Assembly (NCBI RefSeq): GCF_900105335.1
Contig: NZ_LT629770.1
Span: forward strand, 1,984,001 to 2,048,000
Direction of reading: 5' to 3'
DNA from: Microbacterium paraoxydans
Lineage (GTDB): Bacteria > Actinomycetota > Actinomycetes > Actinomycetales > Microbacteriaceae
DNA: 64,000 nucleotides
Part shown: positions 8,431-20,951 of the stretch, piece by piece
How the letters are laid out: each line of letters opens with the position of its first letter
How positions within the stretch are numbered: position 1 is the stretch's first letter
Made by a program: the position numbers and the translations under genes
Notes under the pieces: generated by a model
What the model was told of the DNA's origin: nothing
Database searches by the model: none
What the model saw: the letters and a program-made list of their open reading frames with translations, nothing else

Positions 8431-8932
8431 TGTGCTCACCGACAGCGCGGCCGCGCCGGAGGCTCCCGAGACCGTCGCCACCTACCTGCGACTGCGGGGA
8501 CTCCAGCCGAGTGCCAAGAACTGGAAGCGCAAGCGACGGATCACCGTCGACGACGACAACGCGCCGTTCACCCCCGGGCGCGATCCGGGCAGTCTCGGTG
8601 CCGTGCTCGACACCCTCAGCCGCGAGTCCGGGTGGGAGACGACGCTCGCCCGGGAAGACCTCGTCCGCCAGTGGGCCGACCTCGCCGGGGCGGACACCGC
8701 GAAGCACTCGGAGCCGGTGTCGCTCGAGCGCGGACTGCTCACCGTGAAGTGCCATTCGACGGCCTGGGCGAAGAACCTCCAGTTCATGCGCGCGACCATC
8801 CTCACGGAGATCGGGCGACGGTATCCGGAGGCGGGGGTGGAGAACCTCCGCTTCATCGGACCGGACGTCCCCTCCTGGAAATGGGGTCCCAGAGCCGTTC
8901 CAGGGCGGGGCCCGCGCGATACCTACGGGTAG
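8423..8932 (+). CDS. DUF721 (DciA-like) protein
   Basis: The 169-residue protein starts at the ATG overlapping the end of recF and has the DUF721 core in its C-terminal half (EDLVRQWADLAG, then LTVKCHSTAWAKNLQFM). The family includes DciA, a loader or operator of the DnaB helicase in bacteria that lack DnaC, and the gene sits between recF and gyrB in most actinobacteria. The basic N-terminal segment NWKRKRRITVDDDN is typical of actinobacterial members. The helicase-operator role is inferred from family knowledge. Confidence 0.88.
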   Translation: MTDVLTDSAAAPEAPETVATYLRLRGLQPSAKNWKRKRRITVDDDNAPFTPGRDPGSLGAVLDTLSRESGWETTLAREDLVRQWADLAGADTAKHSEPVSLERGLLTVKCHSTAWAKNLQFMRATILTEIGRRYPEAGVENLRFIGPDVPSWKWGPRAVPGRGPRDTYG

Positions 8933-9011
8933 GGCACCATGCAAGGGGTCCGAAACGCTCAGAGGGCCACACGCGGCCGTTGAGCGGCATTTCGACTCGA
9001 AACCCCGCTAG

Positions 9012-11132
<2,121 letters not shown>

Positions 11133-11172
11133 TCACCGCGGGGCCCCTGAGCGTGTGCCAGGGGATCCGACG

Positions 11173-11189
11173 CCTCGACAAGCTCAGCC
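11173..11189 (+). repeat. Partial copy of a short interspersed element
   Basis: CCTCGACAAGCTCAGCC at 11173-11189, in the 72-base gyrB-gyrA gap, closely matches CCTTCGACAAGCTCAGG at 15303-15319 inside the histidine kinase gene. I recall sequences of this kind (cCTTCGACAAGCTCAGGgacc) as common small dispersed repeats in Microbacteriaceae genomes. With only two copies visible here, the assignment rests on their similarity to each other and that recollection. Confidence 0.5.
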
Positions 11190-11204
11190 AACCAGGAAAG
11201 ACAC

Positions 11205-13756
<2,552 letters not shown>

Positions 13757-13760
<4 letters not shown>

Positions 13761-14161
13761 GCACAGTGGCCGACAAGCTGGCGAAGAAGTCGACACGGAA
13801 AACCGGCGGTAAGCAGGTCCGTCTGCGGCTCGTCTACGTCGACTTCTGGTCCGCCGTGAAGCTCTCCTTCCTGGGAGCGGTCGCGCTGGCCGTCGTCACG
13901 ATGGTGTCGTTCTTCCTGATCTTCCTCGTGTTGCAGGCCACCGGCATCATGTCCACCGCCGACGAGTTCGTGCGCAGCTTCACCGACGGCGCCATCCCGC
14001 TGTCCGAGCTGGTGGGGCTGCCGCAGGTCATGGCGTTCGCCGCCGTCGTCGCGATCCTCAACCTCATCGTGTTCACGGTGCTCGGCGCCGTCGTCGCCGG
14101 AATCTACAACCTGGCCGTGAAGGTCACCGGCGGGCTGCTCGTCGGCTTCATGTCGAACTGA
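13757..14161 (+). CDS. DUF3566 membrane protein
   Basis: The 134-residue protein has a basic N-terminus ([19 protein letters not shown]) and two transmembrane helices, at about residues 38-62 and 95-125. It matches the actinobacterial DUF3566 family (Rv0007-like in Mycobacterium), which is nearly always encoded directly after gyrA. Its function is not established; the conserved position and the ATGA overlap with gyrA suggest it is co-translated with gyrase. The mycobacterial form has a long Pro-rich N-terminus that is absent here. Confidence 0.9.
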
Positions 14162-14170
14162 GCCTCCGAG

Positions 14171-14240
14171 ACCCCGTCTTCCCGCCGAGACCCCGGCCTG
14201 CACACGGATGCAGGCCGGGGTTTCGGCGATAGGACGGGGT
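14171..14240 (+). terminator. Nested inverted repeat terminating the gyr operon
   Basis: A 12-bp perfect stem, CCCCGGCCTGCA at 14191-14202 pairing with 14209-14220, is followed by TTTC. It lies inside a second repeat, ACCCCGTC at 14171-14178 pairing with GACGGGGT at 14233-14240. It starts ten bases after the DUF3566 stop and probably ends the dnaN-to-DUF3566 transcription unit. Confidence 0.8.
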
Positions 14241-14327
14241 TTCGACGGGTGGGGGTAGGGAAAACCCGAACGGGAGTGTCCGGCTGACTCGGTGGGCGCG
14301 GTCGCGCGGCGGCCCTACCGTGGAAGC

Positions 14328-15785
14328 ATGACCACACAGACTGCGACCCCCGCGGCCGCTGCGACCGGGAGGCCGCCGCTGCGCATCCCCCTCACGATCC
14401 TGCATCTCGCCGGCGTCGGGGTGATCGGGGGCGCCATCTTCGGGATGCTCGGCGGGCTCCTCGGCACCGGGCTCGGCCTCCTCTTCGTCTTCGGCGTCGG
14501 CATCGTGGTGCTCGTAGGCCTCGTGTACGCGCTCTTCGGCGTCGGCTGGTTCGAGATCGCCCGCATCGCCGGCCTGTACCGGGTGCCGAACGCCCCGCTG
14601 CGGCTCCAGCCCCGGGACCAGCCGGGCTTCGGCGGCTGGCTCCGCTCCCTCGGGCGGCAGGCCATCGACGGACGGATGTGGCGCGCGGTCGCGAACTTCG
14701 CCATCACCGCCGTCCTCGGGTTCGTGGTGCTCCGGCTGTTCTGGGCCTTCCTCTGGTCGATCTTCATCGCCTTCGCCCCGCTGACGTCGGTAGAGACGAT
14801 CATCGGTCCCTTCGGTGGCGGGCAGATCCCGGTGTCCTGGGCGCTCCTGATCGGTATCCTCGGCGCGCTCGCCTCGGCGGCCGGCATCATCGGCCTCGCG
14901 CTCCTGGCTCGCACGCTGGCGCTGGCGATCGTCGCCCGGGCCCGGGAGGTCGAGCTCACCGAGCGTGTGCGGGCATCCACCGCCCAGCGGGAGGGAGCGG
15001 TCCGCGCGGCCGACCTGGAACGGACGCGGATCGAGCGCGACCTGCACGACGGCGTCCAGCCGCGGCTCGTCTCGGTCGGGATGACGCTGGGCCTCGCCCA
15101 GCAGAAGATAGACACCGACCCCGACGCCGCGAAGGAGCTCATCTCCGAGGCGCACACGTCGACGAAGGCAGCGATCACCGAGCTCCGGCAGCTCGCACGA
15201 GGCATCCACGCGTCGGTGCTCGACGACCGCGGCCTGGACGCCGCACTGTCGGCGCTCGCCAGCCGCTCCCCCATCCCCGTGCAGTTGGACGTGCGGATGG
15301 ACCCTTCGACAAGCTCAGGGACCCAGGGTCGCGGCTCAGGGACCCAGGGTGGCGGCTCAGGGACCCAGGGTGGCGGCTCAGGGACCCAGGGGTACGGCTC
15401 AGGGACCCAGGGTGGCGGCTCAGGGACCCAGGGGTACGGCTCAGGGACCCAGGGTGGCGGCTCGGGGAGCCAGGGTTACGGCTCCGGGGCCGCGCGGCCG
15501 GGGCGCGATGCGGAGGCGGCGGTGTACTTCTCCATCGCCGAGTCGCTGACCAACGCGGCGAAGCACTCCCGAGCGAGCGAAGCGCGCGTCACGGTCCGGC
15601 TCCGTGAGGGGAACACCCTCTGGGCGCGGGTCGAGGACAACGGCATGGGCGGCGCCCAGGTGATCCCGGGCGGAGGCCTCGACGGCATCGCGAACCGGAT
15701 CCTCGCCGCCGGCGGGACCTTTCGACTCGACAGCCCCCAGGGCGGTCCGACCAGCCTGGAGGTGAACGTGCCATGCGCATCCTGA
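14328..15785 (+). CDS. Two-component sensor histidine kinase with repeat-expanded linker
   Basis: The 485-residue protein has an N-terminal membrane sensor region with several hydrophobic segments (about residues 20-75 and 120-205). A HisKA_3 dimerisation domain has the phospho-acceptor His240 in ERDLHDGVQ. The HATPase_c domain has its N-box in AESLTNAAKHS and its G-box in EDNGMGG. Between the first strand of the ATPase domain and the N-box helix lie eight 7-residue repeats (residues 330-385, S-G-T-Q-G-x-G) that ordinary NarX/LiaS-type kinases lack. The ATG is preceded by TACCGT-N6, suggesting a leaderless mRNA. It overlaps the response regulator gene by 13 bases. Confidence 0.93.
   Translation: MTTQTATPAAAATGRPPLRIPLTILHLAGVGVIGGAIFGMLGGLLGTGLGLLFVFGVGIVVLVGLVYALFGVGWFEIARIAGLYRVPNAPLRLQPRDQPGFGGWLRSLGRQAIDGRMWRAVANFAITAVLGFVVLRLFWAFLWSIFIAFAPLTSVETIIGPFGGGQIPVSWALLIGILGALASAAGIIGLALLARTLALAIVARAREVELTERVRASTAQREGAVRAADLERTRIERDLHDGVQPRLVSVGMTLGLAQQKIDTDPDAAKELISEAHTSTKAAITELRQLARGIHASVLDDRGLDAALSALASRSPIPVQLDVRMDPSTSSGTQGRGSGTQGGGSGTQGGGSGTQGYGSGTQGGGSGTQGYGSGTQGGGSGSQGYGSGAARPGRDAEAAVYFSIAESLTNAAKHSRASEARVTVRLREGNTLWARVEDNGMGGAQVIPGGGLDGIANRILAAGGTFRLDSPQGGPTSLEVNVPCAS
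15315..15482 (+). repeat. Eight in-frame 21-bp tandem repeats inside the histidine kinase
   Basis: Eight consecutive 21-bp units each encode Ser-Gly-Thr-Gln-Gly-X-Gly, with X running Arg, Gly, Gly, Tyr, Gly, Tyr, Gly, Tyr; the last unit has Ser for Thr. The unit core TCAGGGACCCAGGGT extends the 3' end of an upstream CCTTCGACAAGCTCAGGGACCC sequence, written here as 15303-15324, which resembles a dispersed element also seen at 11173. The length keeps the reading frame open and yields a flexible Gly-rich linker. Confidence 0.95.
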
Positions 15786-16462
15786 TCTGCGAGGATTCCG
15801 TCCTCCTGCGCGAGGGCCTGGTGCGCCTCCTCGAAGACGCAGGCCACGAGGTGGTCGCCGCGCTCACCGACACGACCGGTCTTCGCGAGGCCGTGCTCTC
15901 GACCACGCCCGACCTCTGCATCCTGGACGTGCGGCTGCCGCCCACCTTCACGGACGAGGGCATCCGCGCGGCCCTGGATCTGCGGGCCATGCACCCGGCG
16001 CTCGCCATCCTCGTGCTCTCGCAGTACGTGGAGGAGCGCTACGCGTCCGACCTCATCGCCGCGCAGGGCGGTCCGCTCGGCTATCTCCTGAAGGACCGGG
16101 TGGCGGACGTCGCCGAGTTCATCGATTCGGTGCAGCGCATCGCCGACGGCGCCACGGTGCTGGACCCGGAAGTGGTGGCTCAGCTCCTGACCCGGCGGAA
16201 CCGCGACGACCGCATGATGCGGCTCACCGAGCGGGAGCGCACCGTGCTGGCCCTGCTCGCCGAGGGCAAGTCGAACCAGGCGATCGCCGGCCTCCTCTTC
16301 CTCTCGGCGGCGAGCGTCGAGAAGCACATCACCTCCATCTTCCAGAAGCTGGGCTTCGAACAGGACGAGTCGGGCAACCGCCGCGTGCTCGCCGCCCTCG
16401 CCCACCTCGAGAACACGGGCGGCACGACGCCGCCGAACGGCCAGACAGGAGTCACACGATGA
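15773..16462 (+). CDS. NarL/LuxR-family response regulator
   Basis: The 229-residue protein has a receiver domain with the acidic pocket ICED at residues 6-8 and phospho-acceptor Asp52 in CILDVRLPP. A LuxR-type helix-turn-helix at about 150-215 has LTERERTVLALLAEGKSNQAIA and SVEKHITSIFQKL. It pairs with the upstream kinase, whose gene it overlaps by 13 bases, and overlaps the DUF4097 gene by four. The probable targets are this operon and cell-envelope genes, but that is inference. Confidence 0.95.
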   Translation: MRILICEDSVLLREGLVRLLEDAGHEVVAALTDTTGLREAVLSTTPDLCILDVRLPPTFTDEGIRAALDLRAMHPALAILVLSQYVEERYASDLIAAQGGPLGYLLKDRVADVAEFIDSVQRIADGATVLDPEVVAQLLTRRNRDDRMMRLTERERTVLALLAEGKSNQAIAGLLFLSAASVEKHITSIFQKLGFEQDESGNRRVLAALAHLENTGGTTPPNGQTGVTR

Positions 16463-17367
16463 CCACCGAGAACACCGGAGCACAGGGGGGACACACCCCG
16501 ATCACTCCTCCCCCGCCGCCGTCCGCGGCCTTACCCACGCCGGCGCCCGGCGCGCCCGGACCCCAGCGCTCGTCCGGAGCGACGGCGGTGATGATCGTCA
16601 CCGCCGTGGTCGGTGGGATCGCCCTGCTCGGAGCCGGAGGCACGGCGGCCGTCGCGGCGACCGGCACCCTCCTCTCCTCCAGCCGGCCGGATTCGGTGCA
16701 GACGGTGGACGTCGACGGCGTCACCGCGATCGATCTCGACGCCGACGCGAGTATGGTCCGCATCGACTTCGGCGATGTGGACGCGGCGGAGCTCTCCGTG
16801 ACCAACGGCCGCGGTTCGTGGACGTTCGAGCGCGAGGCGGACGAGCTCGTCGTCCGGAGTCCTCGGCCGGCCTTCGGCTGGTGGTTCGGCAACTGGTTCG
16901 GCGACGACGAGCGTGCCGTCCTCACCCTTCCGGAGGAGCTCAGCGGCTCCGACCTCGACGCGAGTCTCACGCTCGATGCCGGCGCTCTCGACGTCTCCGG
17001 TGAGTTCGGCACGCTGGAGGTCCAGATCAACGCCGGATCCCTCGACGTCTCCGGTGCGGCCTCGGCCTTCGATGTGCAGATGAATGCGGGACGCGCGGAC
17101 GTCCTCCTGGACGGCGTCGACCAGGCGGATCTCGGCATCGCTGCAGGCGATCTGACGGTGGAGCTGACCGGCGATGCGCCGACGACGACCACGATCGACG
17201 TGAGCGCCGGATCGCTGAATCTGACCCTTCCCGACGTGGAGTATCGGATCAGTCAGGACGTCAACGCGGGCTCGTTCGATGCCCGGGTCGACGAGTCCCC
17301 GAGCGCTCGCCGCACGATCGACGTGTCCGTGTCGGCCGGCAGCGTGGACGTCAGTCCGGGACGGTGA
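16459..17367 (+). CDS. DUF4097-type beta-helix membrane-anchored protein
   Basis: The 302-residue protein has a Pro-rich cytoplasmic head (residues 1-45) and one transmembrane helix (about 47-72). Its extracytoplasmic domain consists of short repeated turns such as LDAGALDVSG, INAGSLDVSG, MNAGRADVLL and VSAGSLNLTL. This is the DUF4097/DUF4098 pattern of a right-handed beta-helix. Such genes are often linked to envelope-stress two-component systems or PspC-type proteins. The four-base overlap with the response regulator makes it part of the signalling cassette, perhaps as an accessory sensor or output. Confidence 0.88.
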   Translation: MTTENTGAQGGHTPITPPPPPSAALPTPAPGAPGPQRSSGATAVMIVTAVVGGIALLGAGGTAAVAATGTLLSSSRPDSVQTVDVDGVTAIDLDADASMVRIDFGDVDAAELSVTNGRGSWTFEREADELVVRSPRPAFGWWFGNWFGDDERAVLTLPEELSGSDLDASLTLDAGALDVSGEFGTLEVQINAGSLDVSGAASAFDVQMNAGRADVLLDGVDQADLGIAAGDLTVELTGDAPTTTTIDVSAGSLNLTLPDVEYRISQDVNAGSFDARVDESPSARRTIDVSVSAGSVDVSPGR

Positions 17368-17373
17368 CCCGGC

Positions 17374-17409
17374 CGAGGGCGAGGATCCCGGAGGGGGTCC
17401 TCGCCCTCG
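17374..17409 (+). terminator. Terminator hairpin after the signalling cassette
   Basis: A 12-bp perfect inverted repeat, CGAGGGCGAGGA at 17374-17385 and its complement at 17398-17409, is followed by ATTCGGATTTT. It lies seven bases after the DUF4097 stop codon and before tRNA-Ile. Confidence 0.85.
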
Positions 17410-17453
17410 ATTCGGATTTTCGCCGAAACTCCGGTAAAGTTCTGGAGGTTGAC

Positions 17454-17527
17454 GGGGCTATAGCTCAGGCGGTTAGAGCGCTTCACTGATAATGAAGAGG
17501 TCCCAGGTTCAAGTCCTGGTAGCCCCA
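17454..17527 (+). tRNA. tRNA-Ile (anticodon GAT)
   Basis: The 74-base cloverleaf has a GGGGCTA/TAGCCCC acceptor stem, D-arm TAGCTCAGGCGGTTAGAGC, anticodon stem CTTCA/TGAAG around the loop CTGATAA (GAT), and a GGTTCAAGTCC T-arm. The CCA end is not encoded. It is followed 26 bases later by tRNA-Ala, the ileT-alaT order found after gyrA in many actinobacteria. Confidence 0.97.
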
Positions 17528-17553
17528 CCCTTTCAATTCAAGAATTCCCTCAC

Positions 17554-17629
17554 GGGGCCTTAGCTCAGTTGGTAGAGCGCCTGCTTTGCAAGCAGGATGT
17601 CAGGAGTTCGAATCTCCTAGGCTCCACCA
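17554..17629 (+). tRNA. tRNA-Ala (anticodon TGC)
   Basis: The 76-base tRNA has acceptor stem GGGGCCT/AGGCTCC, anticodon stem-loop CCTGCTTTGCAAGCAGG with TGC as the anticodon, and the T-arm GAGTTCGAATCTC. The 3' CCA is encoded at 17627-17629. It probably shares a transcript with tRNA-Ile and converges on the minus-strand M24 peptidase gene. Confidence 0.97.
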
Positions 17630-17638
17630 TCCTCTCCC

Positions 17639-18760
17639 TCACCGGTCGGCCGGCGTGAGTTCGTGCGGCGCCGTGTTCAGTCGCTCGGCCCCGTCTGCCG
17701 TCACGACCACGATGTCCTCGATGCGGGCTCCCCACTCGTCGGCGAAGTAGATGCCGGGCTCGATGCTGAAGGCCATGCCCTCGCGGAGCACGAGGTCGTT
17801 GCCGGGCGCGATGTAGGGCTCCTCGTGCACCGAGACGCCGATCCCGTGACCCGTGCGATGCAGGAACGCGTCGCCGAGCCCCGCCTCCGCGAGAACCGAG
17901 CGGGCGGCCGCGTCGACCTCCGCCGCGGTGACCCCGGGGTGCACCGCATCCACGGCGGCCTGCTGCGCCCGGACGAGAGTGGCGATCCGGTCCGCGGCTG
18001 CCGGATCGGGCGTTCCGACGACGTAGGTCCTCGTGCTGTCCGAGTTGTAGCCGCTCGGAACGGCACCCCCGATGTCGACGACCACCACATCGCCGTCCTC
18101 GATGACCCGGTCGGAGACCTCGTGGTGCGGGTCGGCCCCGTTGGGCCCCGACCCGACGATGACGAACTCGACGGTCCGATGCCCCTCCTCCACGATCGCC
18201 GCGGCGATGTCGGCGGCGACCTCCCGCTCGGTGCGGCCGGCGCGCAGCCAGCCGGGCACGCGGCGGTGCACGGCATCGATCGCCGCGCCGGCTCGGCGCA
18301 GCTCGGCGATCTCCTCGTCGTCCTTGGTCATCCGGCCCTCGCGGAGCACCGGCGTGGCGAGTTCGAGCCGGGCCTGCAGCCCTTCCCCGATCGGGACGAC
18401 GTGCAGCGCGGGAAGCGCATCCGACACCCCGACGCGGGAGACGGGACCGGTCGCCGCGGCGACGAGGGCGTACGGATCGTCGCCGTCGACCCAATCGGCG
18501 ACGGTCAGTCCGAGTTCTCCGACGGCCGTGCTGCGCACCTTGGCGAGCTCCATCCGCGGGACGATGACCGTCGCCGCGCCCTGCGGCGGCAGGACGAGGG
18601 CGGTCAGCCGCTCGATGGTGTCACCCTCGACACCGAGGAGGTACTGCAGGTCGGGGCCGGGACCGACGATGATCGCGTCGAGGCCAGCCTCCTTGGCGCG
18701 CTCCTGCGCGCGTGCGAGACGGCGGGCGTAGACGGCGGCGGAGAAGGGAAGGGTGCTCAC
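17639..18760 (-). CDS. M24-family metallopeptidase (Xaa-Pro dipeptidase/aminopeptidase-like)
   Basis: The 373-residue protein has a creatinase-like N-terminal domain (about 1-140) and a pita-bread catalytic domain. The metal ligands are visible as Asp in VVVDIGG and YNSDSTRT, His in HRTGHGIG, Glu in SIEPGIY and Glu in RIEDIV. Such enzymes remove an N-terminal residue before proline or split Xaa-Pro dipeptides. I chose the GTG at 18760 because TAGCGT lies seven bases upstream, matching the leaderless pattern of neighbouring genes. An upstream GTG at 18769 is possible but lacks any signal. Confidence 0.9.
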   Translation of the reverse strand: MSTLPFSAAVYARRLARAQERAKEAGLDAIIVGPGPDLQYLLGVEGDTIERLTALVLPPQGAATVIVPRMELAKVRSTAVGELGLTVADWVDGDDPYALVAAATGPVSRVGVSDALPALHVVPIGEGLQARLELATPVLREGRMTKDDEEIAELRRAGAAIDAVHRRVPGWLRAGRTEREVAADIAAAIVEEGHRTVEFVIVGSGPNGADPHHEVSDRVIEDGDVVVVDIGGAVPSGYNSDSTRTYVVGTPDPAAADRIATLVRAQQAAVDAVHPGVTAAEVDAAARSVLAEAGLGDAFLHRTGHGIGVSVHEEPYIAPGNDLVLREGMAFSIEPGIYFADEWGARIEDIVVVTADGAERLNTAPHELTPADR

Positions 18761-18810
18761 AGGCACCACGCTAACGCGCGCGACCCCGCTGCGTCAGATC
18801 CACTTCGGGA

Positions 18811-19257
18811 TCAGCTGATCGCCTGGCGGATGCGTCCGGCGAGGAACTCGAGGTCCTTCTCCGTGAGCGCGGTCACCGCGTACGCGGTCGGCCAGACGGT
18901 GCCGTCATCGAGGTTGGAGATCGGCTCGAACCCGAAGGTGCCGTAGCGGACCTTGAACTTGCTGGCCGGCTGGAAGAAGCACAGCACCTTCCCGTCGCGC
19001 CCCCACGCGGGCATACCGTAGTACGTGCGCGGCACGAGGTCCGGCGCCACCTCGGAGACCAGCGCGTGCAGCTTCTCCGCAAGGGCCCTGTCCTCATCGG
19101 TGAGCTTGGCGACGGCCTCCTTCAGGTCGGCCTCTCCGGCCGCGCGCAGCTCCTCCGGCGACTTCTTCGCTCGCGAGCGTCGCGTGCGGGCCTCCTTGGC
19201 GGCGGCCTGCATGGCCTCGCGCTCCTCGGCGGTGAAGTTCTTCTCGGTGTCAGCCAT
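18811..19257 (-). CDS. DUF1801 domain protein
   Basis: The 148-residue protein has a charged N-terminal helix (residues 1-40, Glu/Arg/Lys-rich) and a C-terminal DUF1801 (YdhG-like) domain. The domain shows YYGMPAWGRDGKVLCFFQ and RYGTFGF, typical of proteins of the iron-chaperone/YdeI-like fold. No biochemical role is settled for these proteins. AGAGGAAC just before the ATG is a good ribosome-binding site. The gene is monocistronic, with the divergent Nudix gene on the other side of a 134-base gap. Confidence 0.85.
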   Translation of the reverse strand: MADTEKNFTAEEREAMQAAAKEARTRRSRAKKSPEELRAAGEADLKEAVAKLTDEDRALAEKLHALVSEVAPDLVPRTYYGMPAWGRDGKVLCFFQPASKFKVRYGTFGFEPISNLDDGTVWPTAYAVTALTEKDLEFLAGRIRQAIS

Positions 19258-19391
19258 GATGTTCCTCTCGTGGGCCGGATGATGCTCCCAGCGTAGGGAC
19301 GGCGCGTGATGTCGGGCTTCTCGATTCGTGATCGATCACCCCGATCGTCACGCGGCGAGGGACGGCCCGAGACCCGGATAAGGTGTGACGC

Positions 19392-19814
19392 ATGGACCTG
19401 CGCGTCGCCGCATACGGGGTCGTCACCGATGAGGGTGGGCGCCTCCTGCTGGCGCGGTGGACGGAGGGCCGACGCGTGGCGTGGACGCTCCCGGGCGGCG
19501 GCCTGGAACCGGGCGAGGCGCCGGAGGATGCGGTGCGGCGGGAGCTCCGCGAGGAGACCGGGTACACGGTCCGGGTCGGGCAACTCCTCGGCATCCACTC
19601 CCGTGTCATCCCGGCCGGACGGCGCGTGCAGAAGTCGTCCGACCCCCTGCATACCCTGCGCATCGTTTATCGGGCCGAGGTCACCGGGGGGAAGCTGCGC
19701 TGGGAGACGGACGGCTCCACCGATCGCGCCGAGTGGTTCGCGCTCTCCGCTGTCGCCGGACTGCAGCGTGTACGGCTGGTGGACATCGCCCTGCGGATGG
19801 CCGGCCTGCTCTGA
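19392..19814 (+). CDS. Nudix hydrolase
   Basis: The 140-residue protein has a complete Nudix box, GGGLEPGEAPEDAVRRELREE continuing with TGY at about residues 36-59, with the Glu residues that bind Mg2+. Nudix enzymes cleave nucleoside diphosphates linked to another group; the substrate cannot be told from the sequence. The upstream TAAGGT-N7-ATG arrangement predicts a leaderless transcript. The gene converges on the minus-strand YbaK gene, 14 bases away. Confidence 0.93.
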   Translation: MDLRVAAYGVVTDEGGRLLLARWTEGRRVAWTLPGGGLEPGEAPEDAVRRELREETGYTVRVGQLLGIHSRVIPAGRRVQKSSDPLHTLRIVYRAEVTGGKLRWETDGSTDRAEWFALSAVAGLQRVRLVDIALRMAGLL

Positions 19815-19828
19815 GGCTCCGGCGACGG

Positions 19829-20311
19829 TCAGCGCTCTTCGGGCACCGAGATGTCGGCGACGGTCGCCCCGTACGCCGCGATGAGGGCGTCGGCGTCGAC
19901 GAAGAGGCTGTATCCGTGCGCGCCCGCGCCCATCGCGACCCGCTCGCCGACGATGGACGCGTCGGCGTAGACAGGCCAATCCGTGGTGCTGCCGATCGGG
20001 ACGATGGTTCCGCGCTCGTAACCGGTCGCCGCGAGAGCGAGCTCGGGTTCGGGCAGGCGGAGTTTGTTCACTCCGACGACGGCCCGCAGCTTCGGCCAGG
20101 AGATGGACCGACCACCGGGGATGAGCGCGAACAGATAGGTGTCGTCCGAGCGCTTGACCACGAGGGTCTTCACGATGCCGGACGGCGGGATGCCGAGGAT
20201 CTCGGCGGCTTCGACGAGGCTACGCGCCTGCGGCCGCTCGCGGATCTCGATGTCGAGTCCGCGGGCGGCCGCAGCATCCCTCACCCGCGCGTGCGGGTCG
20301 GGAGTGGTCAC
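19829..20311 (-). CDS. YbaK/EbsC-type aminoacyl-tRNA editing protein
   Basis: The 160-residue protein is a free-standing YbaK/ProX-type deacylase. It has VEAAEILGIPPSGIVKTLVV with the catalytic-pocket lysine, FALIPGGRSISWPKLRA, and a GTIVPIG segment as in other family members. These proteins hydrolyse misacylated tRNAs such as Cys-tRNA(Pro). The start overlaps the stop of the upstream membrane protein gene by four bases, so both are probably on one transcript. Confidence 0.9.
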   Translation of the reverse strand: MTTPDPHARVRDAAAARGLDIEIRERPQARSLVEAAEILGIPPSGIVKTLVVKRSDDTYLFALIPGGRSISWPKLRAVVGVNKLRLPEPELALAATGYERGTIVPIGSTTDWPVYADASIVGERVAMGAGAHGYSLFVDADALIAAYGATVADISVPEER

Positions 20312-20805
20312 GCGTCGGGAGCCGACAGCGGGTCGTCGGCGACCCAGAGCTCGTCGTCGGCCCGCAGCGCCTGCCAGGCGGCGTACAGCACGCCGACGGC
20401 GGCCGCAGCACCCAGGACGATGGCGATGACGGATCCGAGACCGGGACCCTTCTTCTGCGAGACGGCCTTGCGGGCCTTGTACTCGACGCCGTGGCGCTTG
20501 GCGTTCGCGACGTCCCAGGCGGTCAGCGCCGTACCGACGACGCCGCCCACGATCGGAACGACCTTGTCGTCCACGACGTGCTTGCCGGCCTTGACCGAGC
20601 GGTCCACGACCGGGGCGACGCGGCGGTTGTAGGTGTCCTGGACCACCGGGACGATCTGCTCGCGATTGAAGTTGCCGAGCTGGCGACCCGCCTCACGAGC
20701 GACGTCGGCAGCGTGGCCGACGAGCACCTGCTGGTCTTCCCACAGCTGGTTCGCGTCCTTCTGAAGACGACGAAGCTGCTTCTTCCGCTTGCGGCTGAGG
20801 CTCAC
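20308..20805 (-). CDS. Conserved membrane-anchored protein of unknown function
   Basis: The 165-residue protein has a very basic N-terminus (SLSRKRKKQLRRLQK) and a long helical region. One hydrophobic segment at about residues 120-145 (GSVIAIVLGAAAAVGVLYAAW) precedes a short acidic tail. I recognise no enzyme domain; similar actinobacterial proteins are sometimes mislabelled as DNA helicases. I start at the GTG at 20805, which has GGAGAG five bases upstream, rather than the ATG at 20841. It is encoded upstream of and overlapping the YbaK gene. Confidence 0.75.
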   Translation of the reverse strand: MSLSRKRKKQLRRLQKDANQLWEDQQVLVGHAADVAREAGRQLGNFNREQIVPVVQDTYNRRVAPVVDRSVKAGKHVVDDKVVPIVGGVVGTALTAWDVANAKRHGVEYKARKAVSQKKGPGLGSVIAIVLGAAAAVGVLYAAWQALRADDELWVADDPLSAPDA

Positions 20806-20951
20806 GATGCTCTCCTGTCCATTGGAGTACGGGTTCCCCATCTTGCCACGAGAGGCTGGATGCGGCGAGGGAATCGCCCGCCCCTTGCATCATCGGCTCC
20901 CGCGTTGTACATGCCCGGCTCGCTCACCGGAAGCTCTGCGAGAATGAACGC

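Noticed and set aside
15315..15482. The regular 21-bp repeats resemble a short CRISPR array.
   Set aside because: Units are directly adjacent with no variable spacers, are translated in frame inside a kinase, and no cas genes are near.
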